64,000 nt of DNA from G001797105 sp964528155 (GCA_964528155.1 CAZGRL010000011.1:1-64000); one strand, 5' to 3'. Positions 1 through 7,881 are shown, numbered from the stretch's first letter. A program made the numbers and translations. The notes: generated by a model not told the origin, from the sequence alone.

Positions 1-256
1 CCGTGACCGAGAGGGGCTGTCAACATGAGGGTCGGCAGGGGTATGTCCGGCGGTTTGCCCCACGCCGCGGGGCAGACCATGTGGTTTGGGTCTGTTGGGC
101 GGCACCGCCGCCCAACAGACCCAATCCACCTTCTTTCCTAGGGATGAAAGTGCGGCAGCCGGCCGAGGCGTGGCGCCGGGCTGGGGAATGGAGGGATAGG
201 AGACGAACGCGGGGCTCAACCGGCATGAGCGAATTCAGCCGAAACCGGAACCTGTG
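1..256. other. gene-free stretch with one long hairpin
   Basis: No convincing gene is seen. Short open frames here run through a perfect inverted repeat and lack a ribosome binding site. The only structured element is the hairpin at 86-124. Confidence 0.5.
86..124. terminator. 17-bp perfect hairpin with 5-nt loop
   Basis: The left arm TTGGGTCTGTTGGGCGG (86-102), loop CACCG and right arm 108-124 are perfectly complementary. A pyrimidine-rich tail (CCACCTTCTTTCC) follows, but no true T-tract. It is probably the terminator of a gene ending before the window. It shares its architecture with several other hairpins in this segment. Confidence 0.6.
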
Positions 257-285
257 TTGTCTATACCCCTCGCGGAGGGTAGACT
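257..285 (+). promoter_or_regulatory. sigma70-type promoter
   Basis: TTGTCT (257-262), a 17-bp spacer and TAGACT (280-285). Transcription would start near 292, giving a leader of about 23 nt before the GTG at 315. Confidence 0.55.
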
Positions 286-314
286 AGGACTCGCGGGAGC
301 TCGGGAGAGCAGTC

Positions 315-716
315 GTGCATCCAGACGGCAAGATAGACCCATCAGACGACTCAGAAGATTCCCGACTGCCCTTCTCACCCGCCATCGGATGCCTGGTCAG
401 TGTCCTGCTCGGTTTGTCTGCGGCAGGCATTCTCACTTTGGCGGTGTCACTTGCGTCGGGGCGGGAACTTCGAGCCAATGTCGGCGAGTTGAGCGAGGTC
501 AGGCTGTGGTTCGTCCAAGACGATCGGAACAGCGGGATCGGCCTGTCGAGATCAATTGCCGTGGAGTACGCCCCGAACTCAGGAGAGAAGTGTGTTGAGA
601 CTACCGTCAGCTTCTTTCTCTGGCGTACCGACGGGTCAGCCAAGAATGCCAAGTTTTGCGAGTGCTACCGAAAAGTTGGCGATACATGGCTGGTGAACGA
701 TGGTTGTGGGTCGTGA
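315..716 (+). CDS. small single-pass membrane protein, unknown function
   Basis: The encoded protein has 133 residues. An acidic N-terminus is followed by one hydrophobic helix at about residues 24-47 (CLVSVLLGLSAAGILTLAVS). The remaining ~85 residues are polar, contain three cysteines near the end, and would lie outside the membrane in a type II orientation. The GTG start is chosen because it follows a purine-rich GGGAG and a good promoter. The end overlaps the next gene by 17 nt, so the two are probably cotranscribed. I do not recognise a family. Confidence 0.55.
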   Translation: MHPDGKIDPSDDSEDSRLPFSPAIGCLVSVLLGLSAAGILTLAVSLASGRELRANVGELSEVRLWFVQDDRNSGIGLSRSIAVEYAPNSGEKCVETTVSFFLWRTDGSAKNAKFCECYRKVGDTWLVNDGCGS

Positions 717-1845
717 ACCGACGCGAGCGCCGTCCGTGAGCCACCGGGGGACATCCCGCGTTTCGGTTCGAGATGGCCAATGGCGCAAGCTGCAATTGGC
801 CCTCGTTTTCATGCTGCTGGCATTCCTCCTATTCATCATACTCAGGTTCTTCGACACGCTACCGATAGAGAACACCGGATTGGCCATCGACTGGAGGGGG
901 ATCTGGGCCGGCGTGCGTGACGGCCGTCCTTCCTATCAAACCGGTCTCAGAGTGCCCCCATGGGGGGCGATTCTCCTTCTGCCTCTCGGGCTTCTATCCA
1001 TGAGAGCCAGTTGGGGGTTGGTCACGCTGGCAACCGTGGCCGCGCTCGTCGCGTGTGTGCCGATGGAGTGGAGTCGTCCGCGCAAACTGCTCGTGGGTGT
1101 CCTGCTGGCGACTTCGTACTCAACCCTCAGGCTCGTGGCCGACGGCAACCTCGAATTCCTCATCATCGCCGGTATCCTTCTAGGGGGTTGGGCGCTGTCG
1201 AGGGAGAGCTATTGGGGCCTGGCCGGCGCGATACTCCTCATGACCCTCAAGATCCAGGAAACCTGGATACTCCTCGGTGCAATGGGTATACATGTCCTAG
1301 GGAGGTGGCCCCGTCGGAAGTGGCTCGCCACGGCTGGAATCGTATTGCTTGTGGCAACCCCGGCTTTGATTTGGCTAGGGGGAGAATGGTGGGCTGCGTT
1401 CCAAGGCATCCCACAAAGGGGCAGCCTGATGGATGCAAGTCTCTGGGCGGGCATGGAGCGCCTCGGCATCATGCCGTTGGCGATCGTTGTGTTCTGGCTG
1501 GCGATCCTGGGTGCGACGATACTTGTGGCACGCGAGGGATACGCACCGGGTGAGCGAATGTGGGCGGGGCTGCTCACCTCCGCCTCGCTCGTTCTCGCTC
1601 CATACGCTGCGGGCAACAGTTTGCTCACAGTGTTGGCCATCGGCGTGGTGCCCCTCATTGCCTCGTGGCCAATAGTCGGCGTCGGGTTGTTCCTGCTGGA
1701 TGACGTGAAGTACCTCCTGCCGGGCGAATTCATTATCCGATGGGGCGCCCTTTTCTCGACAATGCAATTCTTGTTGATCGGGGCTGCCCTGTACGTTCGC
1801 TTGCGGAAGACTGATTCGACCGTCGATGAGAGCCAGGCAGGTTGA
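700..1845 (+). CDS. GT87-like (DUF2029) polytopic membrane protein
   Basis: A 381-residue protein with about nine to ten hydrophobic helices. An early extracytoplasmic segment contains Asp and Arg (AIDWRGIWAGVRDGRPSYQ, residues ~63-81), and a later loop reads MTLKIQET. This pattern is typical of GT-C fold, polyprenol-phosphate-sugar-dependent glycosyltransferases of the DUF2029/GT87 type, which transfer sugars on the outer face of the membrane. The fold assignment rests on topology and loop pattern, not on a decisive motif. The gene overlaps the upstream small membrane protein gene, suggesting cotranslation. Confidence 0.55.
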   Translation: MVVGREPTRAPSVSHRGTSRVSVRDGQWRKLQLALVFMLLAFLLFIILRFFDTLPIENTGLAIDWRGIWAGVRDGRPSYQTGLRVPPWGAILLLPLGLLSMRASWGLVTLATVAALVACVPMEWSRPRKLLVGVLLATSYSTLRLVADGNLEFLIIAGILLGGWALSRESYWGLAGAILLMTLKIQETWILLGAMGIHVLGRWPRRKWLATAGIVLLVATPALIWLGGEWWAAFQGIPQRGSLMDASLWAGMERLGIMPLAIVVFWLAILGATILVAREGYAPGERMWAGLLTSASLVLAPYAAGNSLLTVLAIGVVPLIASWPIVGVGLFLLDDVKYLLPGEFIIRWGALFSTMQFLLIGAALYVRLRKTDSTVDESQAG

Positions 1846-1953
1846 ACGAAGGGCGACCTCGCCCGGGAAGATCGCTGCCAGGCCATCCATGCCTCATGCC
1901 GGAACATCCGGCGGACTCTGCCGGTTGACCGGAGACACACAACGGAAAACAAG

Positions 1954-3084
1954 TTGAGCACATCCCCGCAGCCCCTTGATCAGGTTCTGGAAGGAAATTG
2001 CCTGGAGATCCTCCCGACGCTTGTCGAAGGCTCTGTGGATCTGGTCTTCGCCGATCCGCCCTACAATCTGCAGCTCGCACACGAGCTCTACCGGCCGAAC
2101 ATGACTCGAGTGGACGCCGTCGACGATGATTGGGATCAGTTTGAGAGCTTCCAGGCGTACGACGATTTCAGCCGAGCGTGGCTGAAGGCGTGCAAGAGAG
2201 TCCTCAAACCCGATGGATGTCTGTGGGTCATTGGAACGTATCACAATATCTATCGTCTCGGGACCATCCTCCAGGATCTCGGATACTGGATCCTGAACGA
2301 CGTCGTCTGGATCAAGACCAACCCCATGCCCAACTTCCGCGGCGTCCGCTTCACCAATGCCCATGAGACCCTGCTCTGGGCGGCGACATCCCAATCCGCC
2401 AAATACACCTTCAACCACCATGCGATGAAGGGTCTGAATGAAGGCCTGCAGATGCGCAGCGACTGGCGGTTGCCGATATGCTCGGGGAAAGAGCGCCTCA
2501 AGATCCAAGGCCGCAAGGCACATGCCACCCAGAAGCCCGAGGCCCTTCTGTATCGGGTCCTACTGGCATCCAGCAATCCCGGCGATGTCGTGCTCGATCC
2601 ATTCTTCGGAACGGGGACAACCGGCGCCGTAGCCAGGCGACTTCACCGTCACTGGATTGGGATCGAGCGCGACCCGGTCTACGCCCGACTGGCCCGCCAG
2701 AGGATCGCCGCGATTGTGCCCGAGCCCCTCGATGAGTCGGCCTTCGACGTTCGCGACCGCCGCCGGCTCGCCCCGAGGGTTTCGCTCGGAACACTGCTCG
2801 AGGCGGGGTTGATCCAACCTGGAACCACGCTGTACTTCCGTCGGGAGGATTCGACGCGCGCGCTGCTCAAGCCCGATGGCAAACTGCTGTGTGACGGATT
2901 CGAAGGTTCGATTCATCAGGTGGGACGGCATTTGATGAGCGGAAACCCCTGCAACGGCTGGGAACACTGGTTCTTCACCACGGAAAGCGGGGAACTCGAA
3001 CCGATTGACAAGTTGCGCGAGCTCTATAGACGGCAGATCCAAGCCGATGGGGGAGACATCTTCTTGCGCGATGAGGATGGGTGA
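1954..3084 (+). CDS. ccrM: CcrM-like adenine-N6 DNA methyltransferase (predicted GANTC)
   Basis: A 376-residue beta-class N6-adenine methyltransferase. The catalytic motif IV DPPYNLQL is at residues 34-41, followed by AVDDDWDQFESF. The AdoMet-binding motif DPFFGTGTTG is at 215-224. A C-terminal RAMA-type DNA-binding domain (about 275-370; GTLLEAGLIQPG, GSIHQVG, CNGWEHWFF) is the extension that distinguishes CcrM/HinfI-group enzymes. Segment after segment (VIGTYHNIYR, WILNDVVWIK, NPMPNFRG, NAHETLLWA, AHATQKPEALLYR) matches what I know of Caulobacter CcrM, so methylation of GANTC is inferred. No restriction endonuclease gene is adjacent, so it looks like an orphan regulatory methylase. The start is TTG. 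Confidence 0.88.
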   Translation: MSTSPQPLDQVLEGNCLEILPTLVEGSVDLVFADPPYNLQLAHELYRPNMTRVDAVDDDWDQFESFQAYDDFSRAWLKACKRVLKPDGCLWVIGTYHNIYRLGTILQDLGYWILNDVVWIKTNPMPNFRGVRFTNAHETLLWAATSQSAKYTFNHHAMKGLNEGLQMRSDWRLPICSGKERLKIQGRKAHATQKPEALLYRVLLASSNPGDVVLDPFFGTGTTGAVARRLHRHWIGIERDPVYARLARQRIAAIVPEPLDESAFDVRDRRRLAPRVSLGTLLEAGLIQPGTTLYFRREDSTRALLKPDGKLLCDGFEGSIHQVGRHLMSGNPCNGWEHWFFTTESGELEPIDKLRELYRRQIQADGGDIFLRDEDG

Positions 3085-3110
3085 GATATTTCCATCGGGG
3101 CAAAGTAAAG

Positions 3111-3138
3111 CCCCCTGAAGTCTGCCATCTCCAGGGGG
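3111..3138 (+). terminator. weak hairpin after ccrM
   Basis: CCCCCTG (3111-3117) pairs with CAGGGGG (3132-3138) across a 14-nt loop. There is no T-tract. It is plausible only because of its position just after the methyltransferase stop. Confidence 0.35.
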
Positions 3139-3159
3139 TCGATACAAGTTCGTTCTCAG

Positions 3160-3232
3160 TGCCGAGACCCAGAATCGAACTGGGGACACCGCGATTTTCA
3201 GTCGCGTGCTCTACCAACTGAGCTATCTCGGC
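3160..3232 (-). tRNA. tRNA-Phe (GAA)
   Basis: The reverse strand reads a complete 73-nt cloverleaf. It has acceptor GCCGAGA/TCTCGGC, D-arm GCTC-AGTTGGTA-GAGC, anticodon arm CGCGA-CTGAAAA-TCGCG with anticodon GAA, variable loop GTGTC, T-arm CCCAG-TTCGATT-CTGGG and discriminator A. CCA is not encoded. Confidence 0.96.
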
Positions 3233-3367
3233 GGGCCCTCGAATTCTACTTGGGCACCCGGGCAGCGTCAAGCATTCTGGGATTGTGCAGCGAGAATCCC
3301 CTGCGGCGATGAGATCTGCATGCCCATTTGAGCAGGGTCGCCGGATCGGCTCGATGCGCCGATTCGC

Positions 3368-4543
3368 TCACGCGTTGATCCCTTCGAGACCTTCCACCCT
3401 GGCCAGTGCACTGTGAATGTCGCTGAAGAGCGTGCCGCCTGCGGCGGCGAGCGCCGCCCGTTTGGGGTCACTGTCGGATACGCCGTAGAGAGCACAATCG
3501 ATCGATACACCATGAGTCTTCATGATGTCGACTGCCGCCGTGGCCGAACGCAGGCCCTTGGCAGAATCCTCGAACACGTGCAGCTCACACCCGTCTAGGC
3601 GCCTCCATTCTGAATCGAACTTCCCGTCCATGACCAGCGCGGCAGAGGCCTCCAGCGCTTCCCTCACAGGCTCACCCAACGCGAGGCGAAGGGCGGCCAG
3701 GGCGTGAACGGGCGAAGGCTTGAGCAGATCTCCCGACCCCAGGCCTCGCCGCTGAGCGATCCATCCCAATCCTCCGCCTCCCACAATTCCGAGGGTCAGC
3801 CCGCTGGCCTCGAGGCCGAGTTCGGCTTCCGGGGTATCGAAGGCGCCGTCGGGAGGCGTTGATGGTCGATTGGTGAAGATCACGGCTGCGTGGCTGGCGC
3901 TGTTTGCCCACTCTTTGAGCAGTCGCCGAGCAACATCATCCAGGCGAGGGCGATCATGCATCAGCAAGGTGCTCTCAACCGCAAGCATCGGCCGTACACC
4001 GTAGATCTCCACGTATCTCCGGCTGCCGAGATTGAACTCCTGGATCAGGCGATGGATCGGGGAGCGATCGAACTGCCGCGTGCTGCGAATCAAGGCGTGC
4101 AGGAATCCCTTCTGTTCGACCGACAGGAAGCGACATTGTCGCAGCAAGGCCTCCTCGGCTTCGCCCAACGGACCAAACCGTCCTGCGTCGGGCGCGCGCA
4201 GTCCGTTCACGAAATCCCGAAACGTCGGCACGGGCAGATTATGCTTGGGCGCTGTCGGCCACTCGGCATCGAGCGTGAGCGTGTGATCGGGATGCTGCTC
4301 CCACAACTGCGCGAGCATCAGGGAGACGCAGACCGTCGCCGAGTCCCATTCGGCGGTCAGGCCGAATGCCTCGAACACGTCGATGTCTTCATCCGACAGT
4401 GCGACGTCTGGATAGCCGAGTCTCCGTCCGAAATAGCCCACTGCTCCGCGCAGCGCCGTCCGATATCCGTTGCTGAACAACAGGACGTCGTCGAGATCGA
4501 GCAGGAGCAATCGAAGGTGAGACATTCGCGCTGGATCAGTCAC
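3368..4543 (-). CDS. HAD-superfamily hydrolase-like protein
   Basis: A 391-residue protein. It begins with the HAD motif I region LLLLDLDDVLLFSNG (D16, D18). Later come a motif-II-like VIFTNRPS and an acidic motif-IV-like segment FEDSAKGLRSA near residue 340. A long helical cap insertion lies between them, so the protein is longer than a typical phosphatase. The GTG start overlaps the preceding gene by 8 nt. An internal ATG at 4525 (18 nt inside) gives the more usual HAD N-terminus MSHLRLLLLD and is an alternative start. The substrate is unknown. It forms a two-gene operon with the LamG-like protein upstream. Confidence 0.6.
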   Translation of the reverse strand: MTDPARMSHLRLLLLDLDDVLLFSNGYRTALRGAVGYFGRRLGYPDVALSDEDIDVFEAFGLTAEWDSATVCVSLMLAQLWEQHPDHTLTLDAEWPTAPKHNLPVPTFRDFVNGLRAPDAGRFGPLGEAEEALLRQCRFLSVEQKGFLHALIRSTRQFDRSPIHRLIQEFNLGSRRYVEIYGVRPMLAVESTLLMHDRPRLDDVARRLLKEWANSASHAAVIFTNRPSTPPDGAFDTPEAELGLEASGLTLGIVGGGGLGWIAQRRGLGSGDLLKPSPVHALAALRLALGEPVREALEASAALVMDGKFDSEWRRLDGCELHVFEDSAKGLRSATAAVDIMKTHGVSIDCALYGVSDSDPKRAALAAAGGTLFSDIHSALARVEGLEGINA

Positions 4544-5321
4544 TCGATGCGCCGATTGCTTCGATGCTCAACTCTCGCAGCTCGAGCGACTGGGATTCAG
4601 ATGTCGGGAGAACTCCAAACCGGAAACCGCCCTCAGGGGAGGCGACGGCGTACTGATTGTCGATCCAGGCGACGAAACCCAATGGGCCGGAGGGCGGTGC
4701 CCGGGCTATGAGGATCTCCTCCTCATCGACGAAGAAGCGCGCCTCGTCATCAGTCCAGGAGAGAGCGTAGTGCTGCCAGGCGTCCAGCGGTGCCTCGATA
4801 GGAGTCTCGGCCGCCGCCACCATCCCGAGCGCCGTCTTCATCACCGTCCGGCTTGTGAAGTTGATCTGCGCCAGAGCGGCTGCCACCCCGGCGGCTGGCA
4901 CCAGAAGAATCGATGGAACCGAAGGCGATCGGAGACTGGAAGCCTTCCAACCGTGAGATGGCATCTCAGGCAGGAAACGCATGTCGTTGGGCGGAGAGCC
5001 ATAGAAGAACCAGAGCGCCTGAGGCGGAGCGGGGAGGCGCCGAGCAGCCCCGCCTTGTCCGAGAGAGAAACTGAATGGGTCGTTCCAGAACCCAAATCCG
5101 AGGGTCCCCGTCGGGCGGGGGGACGAAGCCCGGGCGGACAGACTCATCCGCAGTGGAGGCCGCCAGGGAAAATCGCGCCGTCGCACGCCGGCGTAGTCAT
5201 CCACCTGAGCATCGGCATAGCCGCGATCGATCGCCGGCAGCTCAAGGTGGATCGATCCGTCAGAGATCGACACCCGCCCCCCGGAGATTTCGACGGCCTT
5301 CAGATTCGTCTGGAGTCCCAT
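4536..5321 (-). CDS. LamG/concanavalin-like beta-sandwich protein
   Basis: About 261 residues from the ATG at 5321. Segments such as LGFGFWNDPF, WFFYGSPPNDMRF, WQHYALSWTDDEARFFVDEEEIL and GPLGFVAWIDNQYA form the strand pattern of a laminin-G/concanavalin-like jelly roll, as in GH16-like or polysaccharide-binding domains. I see no canonical GH16 ExDxE motif, so a binding or structural role is safer than an enzyme call. The start is set at 5321 because a longer frame to 5429 would run through the promoter region. A TATAAT lies only 9 nt upstream, so translation is probably leaderless. No signal peptide is apparent. Confidence 0.6.
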   Translation of the reverse strand: MGLQTNLKAVEISGGRVSISDGSIHLELPAIDRGYADAQVDDYAGVRRRDFPWRPPLRMSLSARASSPRPTGTLGFGFWNDPFSFSLGQGGAARRLPAPPQALWFFYGSPPNDMRFLPEMPSHGWKASSLRSPSVPSILLVPAAGVAAALAQINFTSRTVMKTALGMVAAAETPIEAPLDAWQHYALSWTDDEARFFVDEEEILIARAPPSGPLGFVAWIDNQYAVASPEGGFRFGVLPTSESQSLELRELSIEAIGASSD

Positions 5322-5330
5322 CCCACGGCG

Positions 5331-5336
5331 ATTATA
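5331..5336 (-). promoter_or_regulatory. -10 box for a probable leaderless gene
   Basis: The reverse strand reads TATAAT, then CGCCGTGGG, then the ATG at 5321. This places the expected transcription start at or next to the start codon. I see no strong -35. Confidence 0.4.
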
Positions 5337-5411
5337 CCGGGTGGGATCCACCACCTCAGGCCGGCCCCCAAAATGACGAGAGGGTCGCGCAGGAGAGTAT
5401 CCGTCTTGTTT

Positions 5412-5439
5412 TTGCGTCCTCAGGTCCATCAGGTATAAT
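5412..5439 (+). promoter_or_regulatory. sigma70-type promoter
   Basis: TTGCGT (5412-5417), a 16-bp spacer and a consensus TATAAT (5434-5439). They are followed by the ribosome binding site GGAGG (5457-5461) for the ATG at 5466. Confidence 0.7.
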
Positions 5440-5465
5440 CGGTCGATCTCCGTCCTGGAGGCTGA

Positions 5466-6101
5466 ATGGACATCACCTGGTACGGCCTGTCATGTTTCCG
5501 AATGAGCGAACGCGGCTTGGCGACCGTTGTCACTGATCCGTATGCCCCCGAGTTCGGCTTGCCTTCGCTCAAGCTCAAGGCCGACATCGTCACGGTCAGC
5601 CACGACGCGCCCGGACACAATTACCTGAAGGGCGTCAAGGGTGAACGCAGGGCGATTACCGGGCCGGGTGAATACGAAGTCGGCGGGGTGTTCATCACCG
5701 GGATCACCATGGGTGGTTCCAAGAAGAATGGAACGGGGGCGAATACGCTCTACGTTTTCGACTTTGAGGGTGTGGCGGTCGCGCACCTCGGGGATCTCTC
5801 CCACGTGCCGTCGCAGGCGGAGATCGAGGATCTGGGGGCGGTCGACATCGCCCTGGTCCCCGTCGGCGGCGGCAGCGCGCTCAAGGCATCCGAGGCGGCT
5901 GAGGTCATCAGCCTCATCGAGCCATCGATTGTGATCCCGATGCACTACAAAGTCGGAAAGATCGAGTTGAAGCTTTCTCCGGTGACGAGATTCCTCTCTG
6001 AAATGGGGTTGACCCAGATCGATCCGCTGCCGGCGCTTAGGATCAGCAAGACGTCGCTCTCGGAGGAGACGCAGGTCGTAGTGCTCCAGCCGGCGAATTG
6101 A
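5466..6101 (+). CDS. metallo-beta-lactamase-fold protein (COG2220-like)
   Basis: A 211-residue protein matching UlaG-like/COG2220 beta-lactamase-fold hydrolases: MDITWYGLSCFRM, ADIVTVSHDAPGHN, HLGDLSH and a terminal IVIPMHYK. The usual HxHxDH metal motif reads H46-D-A-P-G-H51, so the second His and the Asp ligand are replaced. The later His residues (HLGDLSH, PMHYK) are kept. Metal binding may be altered or mononuclear. A consensus promoter and a strong GGAGG site precede the gene. The substrate is unknown. Confidence 0.75.
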   Translation: MDITWYGLSCFRMSERGLATVVTDPYAPEFGLPSLKLKADIVTVSHDAPGHNYLKGVKGERRAITGPGEYEVGGVFITGITMGGSKKNGTGANTLYVFDFEGVAVAHLGDLSHVPSQAEIEDLGAVDIALVPVGGGSALKASEAAEVISLIEPSIVIPMHYKVGKIELKLSPVTRFLSEMGLTQIDPLPALRISKTSLSEETQVVVLQPAN

Positions 6102-6178
6102 CAGCAGGGAGGGGCTTGGGCGGTTGTTCGGCCGGGATGATCCGGCACGTGTCGACATACGATGGTGAAAGGGTCGGA

Positions 6179-6481
6179 ATGGCAGTTAAGCTGCTCATGA
6201 CATGGGATATCGTCGAGGGACGCGAGCAGGAGTATTTCGAATTCGTGATCAGAGAATTCGTCCCGGGGATGCAGCGGTTGGGTATCAAGCCCACTGAGGC
6301 TTGGTACACAACCTACGGACAACGACCACAAATCCTGACAGGAGGGATGACCGACAACCTGCAGGTCATGCAGCAGGCCCTCTCCACGGACGACTGGGGG
6401 CATCTCAAAGACAAGCTCATGGAGTTCGTGACGAACTTCGACTTGAAAGTCATCCATGCGACGGGAGGGTTTCAGCTCTGA
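6179..6481 (+). CDS. small dimeric alpha-beta barrel-type protein, unknown
   Basis: About 100 residues. The sequence KLLMTWDIVEGREQEYFEFVIREFVPGM with TEAWYTTYG, and a closing FDLKVIHATGGFQL, suggests a ferredoxin-like dimeric alpha/beta barrel of the NIPSNAP/DUF type. The ATG at 6179 is chosen because it follows AAAGGGTCGGA. An upstream TTG frame has no such site. It lies 77 nt after the metallo-beta-lactamase-fold gene and just before a strong terminator, so it is probably the second gene of that unit. The function is not known. Confidence 0.6.
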   Translation: MAVKLLMTWDIVEGREQEYFEFVIREFVPGMQRLGIKPTEAWYTTYGQRPQILTGGMTDNLQVMQQALSTDDWGHLKDKLMEFVTNFDLKVIHATGGFQL

Positions 6482-6489
6482 GACGAAGA

Positions 6490-6522
6490 AGGCTCCCGGA
6501 GCCTTCAAGGCTCCGGGAGCCT
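6490..6522 (+). terminator. 14-bp perfect hairpin with 5-nt loop
   Basis: AGGCTCCCGGAGCC, loop TTCAA, then the perfect complement, placed 9 nt after the stop at 6481. The same 14-nt arms occur in the hairpin at 27459-27495. Confidence 0.75.
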
Positions 6523-6537
6523 CATGATCAACGAAGA

Positions 6538-6560
6538 AGAGCCGGGCTTGCCCCGGCTCT
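6538..6560 (-). terminator. 9-bp perfect hairpin for the convergent FmdB gene
   Basis: AGAGCCGGG, loop CTTGC, CCCGGCTCT. It lies 25 nt beyond the end of the minus-strand zinc-ribbon gene, so each of the two convergent genes has its own hairpin. Confidence 0.65.
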
Positions 6561-6584
6561 CGATCATTAAGGTAGGAAAGGCGA

Positions 6585-6872
6585 TCACGCTTCGGTGGTC
6601 GTCGGCGTGGTTGAGGTCGACTTCGACTCCGACTCGGAAGTTTCGGACTTGGTCGTGCTCTCGCTCTTCTTGGTGGAGGACATCCACGACGGGGATCGAT
6701 GATCGGTGGCGTAGAATCCAGAGCCCTTGAAGACAATGCCCACCGGCAGATAGAGCTTCCGCAGGCTCTCCTCACCGCACTCCGGACACACCATCAGGGG
6801 TGGATCGTCGAAGTGCTGGTGCTCCTCGAACTGTACCCCGCAGCTTTCGCAGCGGTAGGTGTAGATGGGCAT
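6585..6872 (-). CDS. FmdB-family zinc-ribbon protein
   Basis: A 95-residue protein. It starts MPIYTYRCESCGVQFEEHQ and continues MVCPECGEESLRKLY, giving two CxxC pairs (C8/C11 and C29/C32) that form the zinc ribbon of the FmdB/putative-regulator family. Then comes GIVFKGSGFYATD, the family's usual continuation. The C-terminal third is a low-complexity Ser/Thr/Glu/Lys tail. The ribosome binding site is TTGGAGGAA just upstream, and a near-consensus promoter lies at 6896-6924. The molecular role of this family is not settled. Confidence 0.88.
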   Translation of the reverse strand: MPIYTYRCESCGVQFEEHQHFDDPPLMVCPECGEESLRKLYLPVGIVFKGSGFYATDHRSPSWMSSTKKSESTTKSETSESESKSTSTTPTTTEA

Positions 6873-6895
6873 CCATTTCCTCCAAACACGATCGG

Positions 6896-6924
6896 ATTAT
6901 ATCGCTCCGACCGGCTCGCGGCAA
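6896..6924 (-). promoter_or_regulatory. sigma70-type promoter of the FmdB gene
   Basis: The reverse strand reads TTGCCG (6919-6924), a 17-bp spacer and TATAAT (6896-6901), 24 nt before the start codon. Confidence 0.75.
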
Positions 6925-7057
6925 GGCTCGGATTCGGCTGAGTTTGCCGAGAGCTGTATTGAATATACCAGGCGAGTGTTAGTAGGCGGTTAACGCCTTC
7001 CAACGAGCAGCGTGCAACCCCGCTTCGCCCCCCGCAAGGCGGCCATCCCTGGTCGCG

Positions 7058-7086
7058 TTGACGCCTTACGCGCGCCCATGTAAGAT
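7058..7086 (+). promoter_or_regulatory. rnpB promoter
   Basis: TTGACG (7058-7063), a 17-bp spacer and TAAGAT (7081-7086). The predicted start near 7094 coincides with the 5' end of the RNase P RNA. Confidence 0.8.
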
Positions 7087-7100
7087 AGAGGTGGCCATGG

Positions 7101-7548
7101 GTGTGCCGAGCGGCCGCAGGTGGCAGAGCCACCTGAGGAAAGTCCGCGCTTCACAGAGCACGATGCCGGGTAACGCCCGGGCGGGGTGACCCGCAGACAG
7201 GGCCACAGAAACAGACCGCCTGGCCTATCGTGGATCGCCGCCGTCGGTCAACGCCGGGTGCGATGCGCGTTCGGACAGGTAAGGGTGAAAAGGTGGTGTA
7301 AGAGACCACCGGCGTCGGCAGTAATGTCGGCGGCCAGGCAACCCTCATCGGAAGCAAGGCCAAGCAGGGACGAAGCCCGTTCGCGGGCGGGGGGCTGCTC
7401 GCCCCCCTTGAGCCCCGGGTAGGCTGCACGAGCCCTGCGGTAACGCAAGGGCCCAGACAGATGGCCGCTCAGGCGACCGGAGCGGGGAAGAAGGGTCCGC
7501 CCGTAAACCCGCTGCCGGGCCGGACAGAACGCGGCTTACAGGCGCACC
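7101..7548 (+). ncRNA. rnpB: RNase P RNA, bacterial type A
   Basis: The catalytic RNA of ribonuclease P, which matures tRNA 5' ends. The 5' part reads GAGCGGCCGC...CACCTGAGGAAAGTCCGC, the conserved CR-I/P4 region, followed by the ACAGGGCCACAGAAACAGACCGCC core near 7195-7221. The 3' part has GGCCCAGACAGATGGCCGC and ACAGAACGCGGCTTACAGGC, the other P4 strand. GTGTGCC at the 5' end pairs with GGCGCAC at the 3' end to close P1. A GC-rich extra helix (GGGGGGC, 5-nt loop, GCCCCCC) lies near 7388-7407. Clear promoter and terminator flank the gene. The ends are approximate to a few bases. Confidence 0.95.
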
Positions 7549-7557
7549 GGTGGTTTC

Positions 7558-7586
7558 GCCCCGGAGGCGTAGGCCTCCGGGGCTTT
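7558..7586 (+). terminator. rnpB terminator
   Basis: GCCCCGGAGGC, loop GTAG, GCCTCCGGGGC, then TTTG. It is a strong intrinsic hairpin right after the RNase P RNA. Confidence 0.85.
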
Positions 7587-7881
7587 GTGATTCGGCCCCA
7601 CATGTCATCCTGAGCCCCTTGCAGCGGCCAAGGGATCGCCATCATGAACCGATCGCAATGTGCGATTCTAGCATCGGCGATGGTGGGTGAAATGTGAGCG
7701 GACCCACCGATCCAAGCGGCACGCAGTTGGTCGCCGGATGCGGACCATCCTTCGCTGGCCCCTCTGGCACTCATCCCTCGGGTTGCGGCCTGCGTACGGA
7801 GAAGGATAAGAGAAGAGGAGCCTCCACGGCTCTCATGGCTGGCGGACCTGGGATAGATATGCCCTGCCGCCGGAGAAATCC
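7587..7881. other. intergenic region with repeat remnant
   Basis: About 295 bases without a gene. TGTCATCCTGAGC (7603-7615) followed by AAGGGATCG resembles the start of a widespread class of intergenic repeats. A hairpin GGTGGGT/ACCCACC with a 13-nt loop sits at 7682-7708. I could not match either to a known riboswitch. Confidence 0.4.

Noticed and set aside
3..287. Open frame at the window start
   Set aside because: It runs straight through a perfect hairpin, has no ribosome binding site and its product is Arg/Pro-rich low-quality sequence.
7600..7880. SAM, cobalamin or T-box riboswitch near rnpB
   Set aside because: None of the conserved cores (such as a B12 box or GGTGGAACCRCG) is present on either strand. 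Only a simple hairpin and repeat remnant are seen.
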